Part shown: positions 15,024-23,413 of the stretch, piece by piece | How the letters are laid out: the number at the start of each line of letters is the position of its first letter | Numbering within the stretch: position 1 is the first letter of the stretch | From: Flavobacteriaceae bacterium | GTDB lineage: Bacteria; Bacteroidota; Bacteroidia; Flavobacteriales; Flavobacteriaceae | Assembly: GCA_029252265.1 (NCBI GenBank) | Contig: JAQXBT010000046.1 | Coordinates: 1 to 36,185, forward strand | Length of the DNA stretch: 36,185 bases | Direction: 5' to 3' | The notes under the pieces: generated by a model | Databases searched by the model: none | Told to the model about the DNA's origin: nothing | Seen by the model: the letters and a program-made list of their open reading frames with translations, nothing else | Program-made: the position numbers and the translations under genes

Positions 15024-15569
15024 TTGAATACTCAAAAAATAGCATTAATTGGTGGTCCTGGAACTGGAAAAACAACTTTAATTAACGCCCTTAAGACAAA
15101 AGGCTATTTTTGTATGGAAGAAATTTCTAGACAAATCACCCTCGAAGCTCAAGAAAAAGGAATTGAGCAATTGTTTTTGGAAGATCCCTTATTATTTAGT
15201 GAACAACTTTTATTGGGACGTCAACAACAATTTTTAGATGCAGACAAACTTTCTGATAAATTTGTGTTTTTTGATCGTGGTCTCCCAGATGTTGTGGCAT
15301 ATTTAGACTGTTTAAAAAGCAGCTATCCAGAATCTTTTAAAATGATTTGTAATCAACATCTGTATGACAAGGTATTCATCTTAAAACCATGGAAAGCAAT
15401 TTATGAGCAAGACAATGAACGTTACGAAACATTTGAACAAGCGCTTATCATTCATGACTTTTTAGTTAAATCTTATACAGAATACGGATATACCATTATT
15501 GACACTCCTTTTGGAACCATTGAAGAACGCATTGAATTTATTGAAAATCATTTAAATTCTAATGAATGA
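15024..15569 (+). CDS. AAA-type ATP/GTP-binding protein (AAA_28)
   Basis: This 181-residue P-loop NTPase has Walker A GGPGTGKTT (residues 10-18) right at the N-terminus, a Walker B-like KFVFFDRGLPD (about residues 81-91) and a kinase-like lid (YEQDNERYETFEQA). The family resembles small nucleotide or nicotinamide-nucleotide kinases such as the NadR kinase part; the substrate is not established. The start is TTG 15024, as no ATG exists before the P-loop and in-frame sequence upstream is not conserved-looking. The stop overlaps the recQ ATG (ATGA), so it is coupled to the helicase gene, though a shared function is uncertain. Confidence 0.85.
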   Translation: MNTQKIALIGGPGTGKTTLINALKTKGYFCMEEISRQITLEAQEKGIEQLFLEDPLLFSEQLLLGRQQQFLDADKLSDKFVFFDRGLPDVVAYLDCLKSSYPESFKMICNQHLYDKVFILKPWKAIYEQDNERYETFEQALIIHDFLVKSYTEYGYTIIDTPFGTIEERIEFIENHLNSNE

Positions 15570-17464
15570 AGCATCCAATTGAACTATTGGAACACTATTG
15601 GGGGTTTTCAGAATTTAAACCCCAACAAGAAGCGATCATAGAAGCGGTTTTAGCAAATGATGATTGTATTGCACTGTTACCAACAGGGGGTGGAAAATCG
15701 GTTTGTTTTCAAATACCGGCACTTATCAAAGACGGTATTTGTATTGTGGTATCGCCACTCATTGCATTGATGCAAGATCAAGTCAATACACTAAAAGCAA
15801 AAGGGATTAAAGCCATGGCTCTTACGAGTGGTTTTAGTTACGATGATATTGATCGGATGTTGGATAATTGTATTTATGGGAATTATAAATTTCTCTACTT
15901 ATCTCCCGAACGGCTGCAACAAGATTTAGTTCAAGAACGCATCAAACAAATGAATGTTAATCTAATTGCAGTCGACGAAGCACATTGTATTAGTCAGTGG
16001 GGACATGATTTTAGACCTGCCTATAGAGACATCAAATACCTCAGAACCTTACACCCTACTGTAAATGTGATTGGTTTAACAGCTTCTGCGACGTCTAAAG
16101 TAGTCTACGATATTTGTACGCAATTGGATTGTATTGCCCCTCAAGTTCTGAAGACCTCATTTAAACGTCCTAACTTGGCGTATTTGACCTTGGATTGTGA
16201 AGATAAATACTTTAAAACGGTTCAAATTTTAAAAAAATATTCGGGGCCTTCAATTATCTACGTTCGAAACCGAAAAGCAACGGTTGAAATTGCAAACTAT
16301 TTAAATAAGATTGGAATTACAAGCGGCTACTATCACGGCGGGTTAAGTCCGAAAGAAAAAGACACCCAATTTGATCTTTGGACTACAAATCAAAATCAAG
16401 TCATGGTGGCTACCAATGCCTTTGGAATGGGAATTGACAAAGCCAATGTACAAACCGTGATTCATCATAATTTACCTGAAAGTTTAGAAAGCTATTACCA
16501 AGAAGCTGGACGAGCGGGTCGAAATAATGAAAATGCATACGCTGTGATTCTTCGGAATACTTCGGATGAAACGGATTCTAAAAATCAATATATCAATGCT
16601 TTACCAGAAATAGACTATTTAAAAACTATTTATAAGCGACTGTGTAATTATTTCCAGATTTCATACGGCGAAGGCGTAAATGCGGTTCATAGTTTTAACT
16701 TTAAATTATTTTGTAGCTCCTACAAACTCCCTTCTGCTTTAACTTATAATACGCTCCGAATTCTAGATCGCACCAGTATCATTACGTTAGAAGAACGATT
16801 TAAAAATACGGCCTTTATTCAGATTAAAATTGGAAATACAGCTTTGTTCAATTACCTTGAAAAACATCCAAAACAAGCTCTAATTATTAAAGTTATTTTA
16901 AGAACGCATGAAGGGGTCTTTGAGCATTCAACAGAAATTTATACCCAGGTCATTGCTAAAAAAACTAACCTAACAGAAGCTCAAGTCATTACAGAATTAA
17001 CGGCTTTAAATACCGCTAAAATTGTGGCATTCGAATCTTCAAAAACCGATGCTCAAATTACGTTTATAGAACCGCGAGAAGATGATAAAACAATTCATAG
17101 AATTTCAAAGATTGTAACCCAACAACACGATTTAAAAAAAGCACAGCTTCAATCCGTATTTGATTATGTCAAAAATGATGGCATTTGTAAAAGTCAAAAA
17201 CTACTTTCATATTTTGAAGAAACAGATTCAAAAGCATGTGGGATTTGTTCGAGTTGTTTGGAACGTTCAAAAAACAATTCATTTTCTAAAAATGATACAC
17301 AAACAATCTTAACTTTGCTAAAAAAAGATTCGCTCTCGTCTCGAAAACTTGAAACCTTAAGTTCATTTGGTCGTGACACATTAACCGCTATTTTAGCAAA
17401 TCTTTTGGAAAGAGGGCTAATTGAAATTACAGAAAGAAATACATACCAACTCAAAACGTTATGA
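15566..17464 (+). CDS. RecQ-family ATP-dependent DNA helicase
   Basis: This is a 632-residue 3'-5' superfamily 2 helicase of the RecQ family for DNA repair and recombination. Walker A LPTGGGKS lies at about residues 38-45 and DEAH at 137-140. The aromatic-rich loop follows as CISQWGHDFRPAYRDI. Motif VI is YYQEAGRAGRN. In E. coli RecQ the four zinc cysteines follow the helicase core directly (residues 380-403). Here the core is followed by a winged-helix-like part, and the Cys cluster (GIC, then CGICSSC at 558-564) appears only near the C-terminus, followed by a short HTH-like segment. No HRDC domain is evident. I recall this form as a second RecQ in Bacteroidota. It overlaps the upstream ATPase gene and the fmt gene by ATGA. 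Confidence 0.93.
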   Translation: MKHPIELLEHYWGFSEFKPQQEAIIEAVLANDDCIALLPTGGGKSVCFQIPALIKDGICIVVSPLIALMQDQVNTLKAKGIKAMALTSGFSYDDIDRMLDNCIYGNYKFLYLSPERLQQDLVQERIKQMNVNLIAVDEAHCISQWGHDFRPAYRDIKYLRTLHPTVNVIGLTASATSKVVYDICTQLDCIAPQVLKTSFKRPNLAYLTLDCEDKYFKTVQILKKYSGPSIIYVRNRKATVEIANYLNKIGITSGYYHGGLSPKEKDTQFDLWTTNQNQVMVATNAFGMGIDKANVQTVIHHNLPESLESYYQEAGRAGRNNENAYAVILRNTSDETDSKNQYINALPEIDYLKTIYKRLCNYFQISYGEGVNAVHSFNFKLFCSSYKLPSALTYNTLRILDRTSIITLEERFKNTAFIQIKIGNTALFNYLEKHPKQALIIKVILRTHEGVFEHSTEIYTQVIAKKTNLTEAQVITELTALNTAKIVAFESSKTDAQITFIEPREDDKTIHRISKIVTQQHDLKKAQLQSVFDYVKNDGICKSQKLLSYFEETDSKACGICSSCLERSKNNSFSKNDTQTILTLLKKDSLSSRKLETLSSFGRDTLTAILANLLERGLIEITERNTYQLKTL

Positions 17465-18411
17465 AAAAAGAAGACATCCGTATTGTATTTATGGGGACTC
17501 CAGAGTTTGCAGTCACTATATTAGAGGGGCTTTTGAAACATAAATACACGATTGCAGGGGTAATCACTGCTCCCGATCGGCCTGCAGGAAGAGGTCAAAA
17601 AATTCATGAATCAGCCGTAAAAGTGTTTTCTAAGACTAAAGGGTTGACCATTTTACAGCCGACCAACTTAAAAGAAGATTCTTTTTTAAATGAATTAAAA
17701 AATTTAAAAGCCAATCTTCAAATTGTAGTGGCCTTTAGAATGCTCCCTAAAGTTGTGTGGCAAATGCCCGATTTAGGAACCTTTAATTTACATGCTTCTT
17801 TACTCCCTGATTATCGAGGGGCTGCGCCTATAAATTGGGCGATTATCAACGGAGAAAATGAAACGGGTGCTACCACCTTTTTTATTGATGAAAAAATTGA
17901 TACAGGCGCAGTGATTTTACAATCTAAAATCGACATCAATCCTAGTGAAAACGCAGGAGAATTACATGACAAACTGATGCATTTAGGAAGTGAACTGGTC
18001 TTAAAAACCATCAAATCCATTGAGGATGGAACCGTAAAAACTACGACGCAACCTCTAAAAGAAACCAAAACAGCTTATAAGTTAAATAAGGACAATTGTA
18101 AAGTTGATTGGAATACTACAATGGATACGATTTATAATCAGGTTCGGGGACTCCATCCCTACCCTGCTGCTTGGGGGCTTTTGTCCAATGGCGATGATCT
18201 TTTAAATATTAAACTGTATGAAGTTGTGAAACATTCTGAACCACACGAATTTAAAGCTGGACACCTCATGATTTCTAAAAAAGCAATTAAGGTCGCTGTT
18301 AAGGGTGGATTTATTGAACTCATCAACTTTAAATTTCCAGGAAAACGACAAATGGATGCCGTCTCTTTTTTAAATGGATTCACATTTGACGAAAATGCTA
18401 AAATGATTTAA
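17461..18411 (+). CDS. fmt: methionyl-tRNA formyltransferase
   Basis: Fmt adds a formyl group from 10-formyl-tetrahydrofolate to initiator Met-tRNA. The 316-residue length is normal. It has FMGTPEFAV at the start, the PDRPAGRG loop, and catalytic residues Asn109 and His111 in NLHASLLPDYRGAAPI plus Asp147 in IDTGAVI, matching E. coli Asn106, His108 and Asp144. A C-terminal tRNA-binding domain follows (about residues 205-310). It is coupled to the recQ gene through ATGA and followed after 11 bases by the HU gene. No def gene is adjacent. Confidence 0.97.
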   Translation: MKKEDIRIVFMGTPEFAVTILEGLLKHKYTIAGVITAPDRPAGRGQKIHESAVKVFSKTKGLTILQPTNLKEDSFLNELKNLKANLQIVVAFRMLPKVVWQMPDLGTFNLHASLLPDYRGAAPINWAIINGENETGATTFFIDEKIDTGAVILQSKIDINPSENAGELHDKLMHLGSELVLKTIKSIEDGTVKTTTQPLKETKTAYKLNKDNCKVDWNTTMDTIYNQVRGLHPYPAAWGLLSNGDDLLNIKLYEVVKHSEPHEFKAGHLMISKKAIKVAVKGGFIELINFKFPGKRQMDAVSFLNGFTFDENAKMI

Positions 18412-18422
18412 TCACTACGACT

Positions 18423-18707
18423 ATGACAAAAAATGACTTAATTGATCAAATGGCATTGAATGCTGGTATTTCTCGATCCGCTGCGAACAAAGCACTAGAA
18501 GCCTTGGTAAGTGGTATAAGTAAGACTTTAATAGATGGTAAACGAATGAGTCTGCAGGGGTTTGGAAGTTGGTCTGTGTATGAAAGAACCGCTCGAAATG
18601 GAAGAAATCCGAGAACCAATGCCCCTATTTTCATACCTTCAAAACAAGTAGTTCGGTTTAAACCAAGCAGCCAACTCACTAAAAAGATAAATCCACAGTC
18701 ACTCTAA
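18423..18707 (+). CDS. HU/IHF-family DNA-binding protein
   Basis: This 94-residue nucleoid protein has the bacterial HU fold: MTKNDLIDQMALNAGISRSAANKALEAL (dimerisation helices), then GFGSWSVYERTARNGRNPRTNAPI, the DNA-binding arm region, and a C-terminal FKPSSQLTKKIN helix. The arm carries the usual Arg/Lys and Pro. It bends DNA as a dimer. It lies 11 bases after fmt and ends region 4. A short hairpin downstream is too weak to call a terminator. Confidence 0.95.
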   Translation: MTKNDLIDQMALNAGISRSAANKALEALVSGISKTLIDGKRMSLQGFGSWSVYERTARNGRNPRTNAPIFIPSKQVVRFKPSSQLTKKINPQSL

Positions 18708-18820
18708 AATTTACGCGACTAATAATTAAGGCAAAAATCTAAACGGTTCAAAATTATTAAACAATAAAATCCGAAGATTCTTATTTTTTAATTAACTTTC
18801 GATAAAATAAATTTTTAATT

Positions 18821-19393
18821 ATGAAATACTTAACTTCCTTATTCACCCTTAGTTTATTGATTATAGCTTGTAAATCTGAACCTAAAAAATCAGATTCAAA
18901 AACAACCAAAAAAATAGAGAGTGTTGAGAACGCTCAAAAATCAAAAACACTTTCCATTAACTTAAACCCAAAAAGTGACAGCAATGTCAGTGGGGTCGTT
19001 CTTTTTACCGAAACGAATGGCATGGTAAAAATGAATGCAAAAGTTTCAGGATTATCAGATGGTTTTCACGCGATTCACATTCACCAAACAAGTGATTGTA
19101 GCTCTGTTGATGGAAAATCTGCAGGTGGTCATTGGAATCCCACCAACCAACCACATGGAAAATGGGGTGTTGAAACTGGGTACCACAAAGGGGATATTGG
19201 TAATTTTATGGTTAAAAACGATGCTGAAACGGTCGTAGAATTCAGTACTGACGAATGGTGTATTGGTTGTGGCGATCCCGCAAAAGATATTCTTGGAAAA
19301 GGCGTCATTATCCATCAAGGAACCGATGATTATAGCTCCCAACCCTCTGGTGCAGCAGGAAGCAGAGTCAGTTGTGCTGGAATTATCGAATAA
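18821..19393 (+). CDS. sodC: copper/zinc superoxide dismutase, lipoprotein
   Basis: This 190-residue protein dismutates superoxide at the cell envelope. The lipoprotein signal ends in IIAC (Cys17), followed by a Lys/Ser-rich linker to about residue 43. All metal ligands are present: copper His86, His88, bridging His104 and His165; zinc His104, His112, His122 and Asp125. A disulfide pair fits Cys93 and Cys185. The active-site loop (CIGCGDPAKD) contains two extra cysteines, Cys147 and Cys150. It stands alone between HU (113 bases) and the DUF1456 gene. A degenerate -7 box TAACTTTC at 18793-18800 is the only promoter hint. Confidence 0.94.
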   Translation: MKYLTSLFTLSLLIIACKSEPKKSDSKTTKKIESVENAQKSKTLSINLNPKSDSNVSGVVLFTETNGMVKMNAKVSGLSDGFHAIHIHQTSDCSSVDGKSAGGHWNPTNQPHGKWGVETGYHKGDIGNFMVKNDAETVVEFSTDEWCIGCGDPAKDILGKGVIIHQGTDDYSSQPSGAAGSRVSCAGIIE

Positions 19394-19501
19394 TCAATTT
19401 ACAGGAATTAAATCTGTAGACAGATACTACCTACTAGGAAAATCATTTTGAGACAATTATTTTTTTATAGCTTTTGAGCTCATCATTTGATACCAATCCA
19501 G

Positions 19502-19533
19502 TTGATTAATACGTTTTAAAAATACTACCTTTG
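19502..19533 (+). promoter_or_regulatory. promoter of the DUF1456 gene
   Basis: TTG at 19502-19504 precedes TACCTTTG at 19526-19533 by 21 bases; the latter is a perfect TAnnTTTG -7 box. Transcription should start about 5-6 bases later, essentially at the ATG (19539), so the message may be leaderless. The rest of the 145-base gap after sodC shows no strong hairpin. Confidence 0.55.
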
Positions 19534-19538
19534 TTGCT

Positions 19539-19796
19539 ATGGGATTAAATAATAACGATATTTTCAAAAAACTTAGAGTCGCTCACAAATTAAGAGACGA
19601 TGATATTGTAAAAATTTGCGGTTTGAAAGACTTCAAAATCACTAAAAGTGAACTTAATGCAATTTTTAGAAATGAAAATCACGAAAAATACATGGAATGT
19701 GGTGATCAATTTTTGAGAAATTTCTTAGACGGCTTAATAATTCACTTAAGAGGACCTATGCCGCCAAAAGGCGCGAATACCAGCCCGAAAAAATAA
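19539..19796 (+). CDS. single-repeat DUF1456 protein
   Basis: This 85-residue protein matches one DUF1456 repeat: NNDIFKKLRVAHKLRDDDIVKICGL, then ITKSELNAIFRNENHEKYMECGDQFLRNFLDGLI. YehS and most family members carry two repeats in about 150 residues. Here only one is present, followed by a loose tail (RGPMPPKGANTSPKK). No second copy is seen downstream in any frame; the next gene starts six bases after the stop. Function unknown. Either a shorter lineage form or a halved gene. Confidence 0.85.
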   Translation: MGLNNNDIFKKLRVAHKLRDDDIVKICGLKDFKITKSELNAIFRNENHEKYMECGDQFLRNFLDGLIIHLRGPMPPKGANTSPKK

Positions 19797-19801
19797 GAGC
19801 T

Positions 19802-20686
19802 ATGAAAAAGTATTTTATAATCAGTTTACTTATAGGTCTCTTTTTCAATTGTAATCACACAAACAAAAACACGGTATTGGATTCGGACTATTTAAATACG
19901 CTAAATCTAAATCGAGAACTGAGATCTAAAAATCGTGTTAAATATCTAGAATTAACTGGTTTATTTAAATTAGACTCTACAGCTAATTCCTTTGGAAAAG
20001 CCGCGTCAAATCAATTCGTTTTGAACATTGAATACTTACCTCCATCTATTGGTAATATCCAATTATCAGAAAAAGGTCTTAAATTTCAAGCTGCAAAAAA
20101 CATAAAAGTATCCACTGAAACTGGTGATCAAATCGAAACTTTAGCCCTGCCAATTGATGCCTATGGGAATTCTGAACAACTAACTTACAAATCCCTGAAA
20201 TGGCAAGTCATCACGCGTTCGGGTTCACTGTATCTTAGAGTTTGGGATTCTAAAAACCTAGCCATAAAAGCGTTTAAGGGATTCAAAAATTTTGATGTAA
20301 ACTCTGATTTTATTTTCGATGCCAACTTTAAATACTTTAAAACCACGCAACAAGAATCCGTCGCTTCAAAATTAGGTCGCAATGAAATAACTGATTTTAT
20401 TGGTCAAGTTCATTTTACCTACAAAGAAAATAATTACACTTTAGACGTTGGTAGTGAATGCTTCCTTATGGTTGCCGATTTAACTTCCGGAGAAACTACG
20501 TATGGTGGTGGACGTTATATGTATCTTGAATTGCCCGATACAAATGGCAGCATTCGTTTAGATTTTAATTACCTATACAATCCACCTTGTGCGTTCTCCG
20601 AATTCACGACTTGTTTATATCCACCTCGACAAAATCAATTAGCACTCAAGATTGAAGCGGGAGAACTTCTTAAAAAAGATTTATAA
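19802..20686 (+). CDS. DUF1684 lipoprotein
   Basis: The protein is 294 residues with a lipoprotein signal (lipobox FFNC, Cys17) and a DUF1684 body. Visible markers are LTGLFKLDS early, SGSLYLRVWDSKN in the middle, YGGGRYMYLELPD and the signature DFNYLYNPPCAFSEFTTCLYPPRQN near the end. Family members are of unknown function; some are annotated as exported proteins. It begins six bases after the DUF1456 stop and probably shares its transcript. It should face the periplasm or be surface-exposed. Confidence 0.9.
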   Translation: MKKYFIISLLIGLFFNCNHTNKNTVLDSDYLNTLNLNRELRSKNRVKYLELTGLFKLDSTANSFGKAASNQFVLNIEYLPPSIGNIQLSEKGLKFQAAKNIKVSTETGDQIETLALPIDAYGNSEQLTYKSLKWQVITRSGSLYLRVWDSKNLAIKAFKGFKNFDVNSDFIFDANFKYFKTTQQESVASKLGRNEITDFIGQVHFTYKENNYTLDVGSECFLMVADLTSGETTYGGGRYMYLELPDTNGSIRLDFNYLYNPPCAFSEFTTCLYPPRQNQLALKIEAGELLKKDL

Positions 20687-20750
20687 TATTTAATAATTAG
20701 TGTAACAAATTAGTAAATTGAGATACTAATATTTCAACTAGATAACCAAT

Positions 20751-21245
20751 TTGAAATCAGTAACAGAACAAAATTTTGTAGTCCTTTTACAGGAACACCA
20801 GAACATTGTGCATAAGATCTGCAGGATCTACACAAATGACTCTGATGCTCATAAAGATCTGTTTCAGGAAATTACAATTCAACTGTGGAAAGCGTTTCCT
20901 AAATTTAGAGGTGACTCAAAATTTAGTACATGGATGTATCGCGTCGGATTAAATACGGCCATTACTTTATATCGAAAATCCTTACGACACGTACAAAGTC
21001 AACGGATCGAATCGATGGAATATAAATTATCCTATGAAGAATATGATGACACCAAGGACGAGCAACTGAAACTTATATATGGTGCGGTAAGAAAACTAAA
21101 TGATATTGATAAAGGAATTGTTTTCTTATATTTAGAAAACAAAAATTATAAAGAAATTAGTGAAACTCTAGGAATTAGCGAGGTCAATGCGCGCGTTCGA
21201 ATGAATCGTATTAAAACAAAATTAAAAACCCAGTTAAATTCTTAA
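20751..21245 (+). CDS. ECF-type RNA polymerase sigma factor
   Basis: This 164-residue sigma factor contains region 2 (about residues 12-78: DLFQEITIQLWKAFPKFRG and STWMYRVGLNTAI) and region 4 (about 105-160: LNDIDKGIVFLYLENKNYKE, ISEVNARVRMNRIKTKL). No region 3 is seen, as in ECF factors. The start is TTG 20751, since the next ATG lies inside region 2 and upstream sequence has no better choice. The gene after it, two bases on, encodes a membrane protein that may be its anti-sigma partner. The target promoter is not identifiable here. Confidence 0.92.
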   Translation: MKSVTEQNFVVLLQEHQNIVHKICRIYTNDSDAHKDLFQEITIQLWKAFPKFRGDSKFSTWMYRVGLNTAITLYRKSLRHVQSQRIESMEYKLSYEEYDDTKDEQLKLIYGAVRKLNDIDKGIVFLYLENKNYKEISETLGISEVNARVRMNRIKTKLKTQLNS

Positions 21246-21247
21246 TT

Positions 21248-21901
21248 ATGGATGAATTAGAACTACTGAAAAAAGATTGGGATAAGTCTTCTACGAACTA
21301 TCCAAACCTAAATAATGAACAACTTTATAAATTAATTAATAAGAAATCGTCTTCGATCGTGAAGTGGATTTTCATTATAAGTCTTTTAGAGTTTTCGGCT
21401 TGGACCCTGATTTCATTTCTATTTGATGGCGCTGAGAGTTTAGAAAAAATGAAAAGCTATAATGTTGAACACATTTTTTATCCTTTGACGATTTTTGGGT
21501 ATTTGGTTCTATTTGTTTTTTTCTATTTGTTTTATAAAAATTACAAAAGTATTTCAGCAACAGACAATACAAAAATGTTGATGGAACAAATTTTAAAAAC
21601 ACGTAAAACAGTTAAACACTATGTGATTTACAATCTTTTGTTTGTGTATATTTCGATTGTTCTGGCAGTCTATATCGAATTGACAAACAACCCAGAAACC
21701 CAATCAATGCTTACGAGTATCGAATCTGAGGGCGCCAATAATATTTATATACTTTATTTAACTATTATAGGATTTATTCTGCTAGCAATGGCCGTGGTTA
21801 CAGTCATATTATTAGGTATTTATTTTCTGATATACGGGCTTTTACTAAAGCGATTGAAATCGAACTACAAAGATTTGAAGGCGCTAGAAAAAGCAATCTA
21901 A
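21248..21901 (+). CDS. membrane protein, possible anti-sigma partner of the ECF factor
   Basis: The protein is 217 residues with an N-terminal cytoplasmic helical segment (MDELELLKKDWDKSS, NLNNEQLYKLINKKSSSIVKW) and four hydrophobic stretches at about residues 37-57, 74-95, 124-143 and 165-196. The soluble N-terminus next to an ECF sigma gene, separated by two bases, resembles the layout of sigma/anti-sigma pairs in Bacteroidota, but no zinc or FecR-like anti-sigma motif is visible. No enzyme motif was found. It ends two bases before the convergent acyltransferase gene. Confidence 0.6.
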   Translation: MDELELLKKDWDKSSTNYPNLNNEQLYKLINKKSSSIVKWIFIISLLEFSAWTLISFLFDGAESLEKMKSYNVEHIFYPLTIFGYLVLFVFFYLFYKNYKSISATDNTKMLMEQILKTRKTVKHYVIYNLLFVYISIVLAVYIELTNNPETQSMLTSIESEGANNIYILYLTIIGFILLAMAVVTVILLGIYFLIYGLLLKRLKSNYKDLKALEKAI

Positions 21902-21903
21902 AG

Positions 21904-22701
21904 TTACCAGTTTCTTTTTTTATTAAGAGACTCCGTTTCTATAATATCTTTTTGAGAAATAACCTTTAGGAATGAAGGATGTTGCTCGATAGCATACTCA
22001 ATTTTTTCTACGATTTGATCGATTGATGTGTTTTCATAATCTATCTCCAAAGGGGCTTTAATTTCCATGGTTTGAAGAATGTTTTTCTTCTTTACACGAA
22101 TTCCCTTTTTATCAAATGAACGTCGAAACCCATCAATTACAATCGGGACAACAATAGGCTTGTAGTGCTTAATAATATGAGCCGTTCCTTTTCGAATGGG
22201 CTTAAAAGGGGTTGTGGTTCCTTGTGGGAACGTAATAACCCACCCGTCATTTAAGGCCTTATTAATGTTAGAAATATCACTCATTTTAACCTGTCGATTG
22301 ACATTTTCACCAGAAGCGCGCCAAGTACGTTCAATACTTATGGAACCTGCATACGCAAATATTTTTGGAAGTAATCCAGACTTCATCGTCTCTTTAGCAG
22401 CAACAAAATAAACATTCAATTTTGGATCCCACAAATAGCCTACATTTTTAATATTGTCATCGCGCCCACTCAGGGCTGCATTAAACACATGAAACATCGC
22501 CATCACATCTGCGAAATACGTTTGATGATTAGAAATAAACAAAACGTTGTTCTGAGGTAAATTTCGTAAAATATCAGACCCTTCTATTTGAAGCTCATTA
22601 AACCCTCGATAGCGTCGGTGACTTAATACACCTGCAAGACGAATGACCCATTTTTTGAGAAATAGATATTGACCGAATATATTTTTTTTTAATAAACCCA
22701 T
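21904..22701 (-). CDS. 1-acyl-sn-glycerol-3-phosphate acyltransferase-family protein (PlsC-like)
   Basis: This 265-residue glycerolipid acyltransferase-like protein has a motif I region that reads NHQTYFAD: His59 and Asp65 are separated by five residues where four are normal (HX4D), and the conserved glycine-threonine loop is FPQGTTTPF (158-166) with Gln where Glu is usual. The rest fits the family: GSISIERTWR and a following basic ARKG-like stretch (PIRKGTAHI). It could acylate lysophospholipids at the inner membrane. Read with the NUDIX gene 28 bases upstream, with a possible internal promoter. Confidence 0.85.
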   Translation of the reverse strand: MGLLKKNIFGQYLFLKKWVIRLAGVLSHRRYRGFNELQIEGSDILRNLPQNNVLFISNHQTYFADVMAMFHVFNAALSGRDDNIKNVGYLWDPKLNVYFVAAKETMKSGLLPKIFAYAGSISIERTWRASGENVNRQVKMSDISNINKALNDGWVITFPQGTTTPFKPIRKGTAHIIKHYKPIVVPIVIDGFRRSFDKKGIRVKKKNILQTMEIKAPLEIDYENTSIDQIVEKIEYAIEQHPSFLKVISQKDIIETESLNKKRNW

Positions 22702-22724
22702 ATAGATTGTTGAAATTGGTTTTG

Positions 22725-22732
22725 CAAACCTA
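22725..22732 (-). promoter_or_regulatory. candidate -7 box for the acyltransferase gene
   Basis: On the minus strand this reads TAGGTTTG, fitting TAnnTTTG. It overlaps the NUDIX stop codon and lies 23 bases before the acyltransferase ATG. No convincing -33 element was found, so this may be a chance match inside an operon. Confidence 0.35.
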
Positions 22733-23383
22733 CGCTATTTTTTTAAAAATTTTATTTAACATCGTTTTAATTTCCATGAGCATCATCGCCGTAGCCCCCC
22801 AAACAATATGGTTGTTTAATGTAAATGCTGGCACTTCATAAGATAAACCCTCCGCCGACAAAACATCCGACACTACTTCAGAGTTGTCGTTCATAAAATC
22901 AGCTAAAGATACTTCCAGAACCGCATCAACTTCAGATGCTTGAAGCGTAAAAGTTAAGGGTTCATGCGCGACCCCTAAAAAAGGATAAACTTGAAAATTA
23001 CTAGGCGGGATATAAATAGAGGATAATTCACGTAAAACAGTGATTTTATTCGATGGAACACCAATCTCTTCCCAAGTCTCTCTCAAAGCCGTGGCTTTCA
23101 AAGAAGTATCTTCTGGTTCTGGTTTTCCTCCAGGGAAGCCAATTTGGGCGGAGTGGACGCCTTTGTAGGATTTTCTTAATATTAAAACTAAAAGCGTATC
23201 TCCTTTGTTACTCGGGTAAAATAAGGCAAGTACAGCCGCTAATTTGGCCGTTTTACAATCTTCCTTGTACTGCTCAATCATTTTTTTTCGAAACGAAGGT
23301 GCCATTTTTAACTGCGCCTCTAAACCGGGTAAACTCTGTTTATTTATTTCAGAAATCGCTTTTTCAAATGCTTTAAATCTCAT
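22730..23383 (-). CDS. NUDIX hydrolase, CoA pyrophosphatase-like
   Basis: This 217-residue NUDIX protein has a box that reads GGKPEPED (85-92) then RETWEEIGVP (101-110), giving the helix with metal-binding glutamates. Upstream are LILRKSYKGVHSAQIGFPGG and downstream LSSIYIPPSNFQVYPFLGV, a pattern I associate with coenzyme A pyrophosphatases (NudL/PCD1-like). It would hydrolyse CoA or oxidised CoA to 4'-phosphopantetheine and ADP. It is divergent from the cyclophilin gene, with 30 bases between the two start codons, and upstream of the acyltransferase gene. Confidence 0.88.
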   Translation of the reverse strand: MRFKAFEKAISEINKQSLPGLEAQLKMAPSFRKKMIEQYKEDCKTAKLAAVLALFYPSNKGDTLLVLILRKSYKGVHSAQIGFPGGKPEPEDTSLKATALRETWEEIGVPSNKITVLRELSSIYIPPSNFQVYPFLGVAHEPLTFTLQASEVDAVLEVSLADFMNDNSEVVSDVLSAEGLSYEVPAFTLNNHIVWGATAMMLMEIKTMLNKIFKKIA

Positions 23384-23413
23384 ATATTACAGTTCTGTAA
23401 ACCAGTGGTCTCC

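Noticed and set aside
18745-18795. AATC-CGAA-GATT hairpin followed by a T-rich stretch after the HU gene
   Set aside because: A four-base stem is too short for a confident terminator.
19394-19538. Hairpin ATCTGT/ACAGAT and T-rich stretch after sodC as a terminator
   Set aside because: The loop would be only two bases and the T-run is not adjacent; too weak to call.
20695-20750. GTAAC-containing stretch upstream of the ECF sigma gene as a self-recognised ECF promoter
   Set aside because: No second element at a defined spacing could be matched; the pattern is common in AT-rich DNA.
22196-22411. Plus-strand open frame of 71 codons inside the acyltransferase gene
   Set aside because: It is the complement of a well-supported coding sequence and has no independent features.
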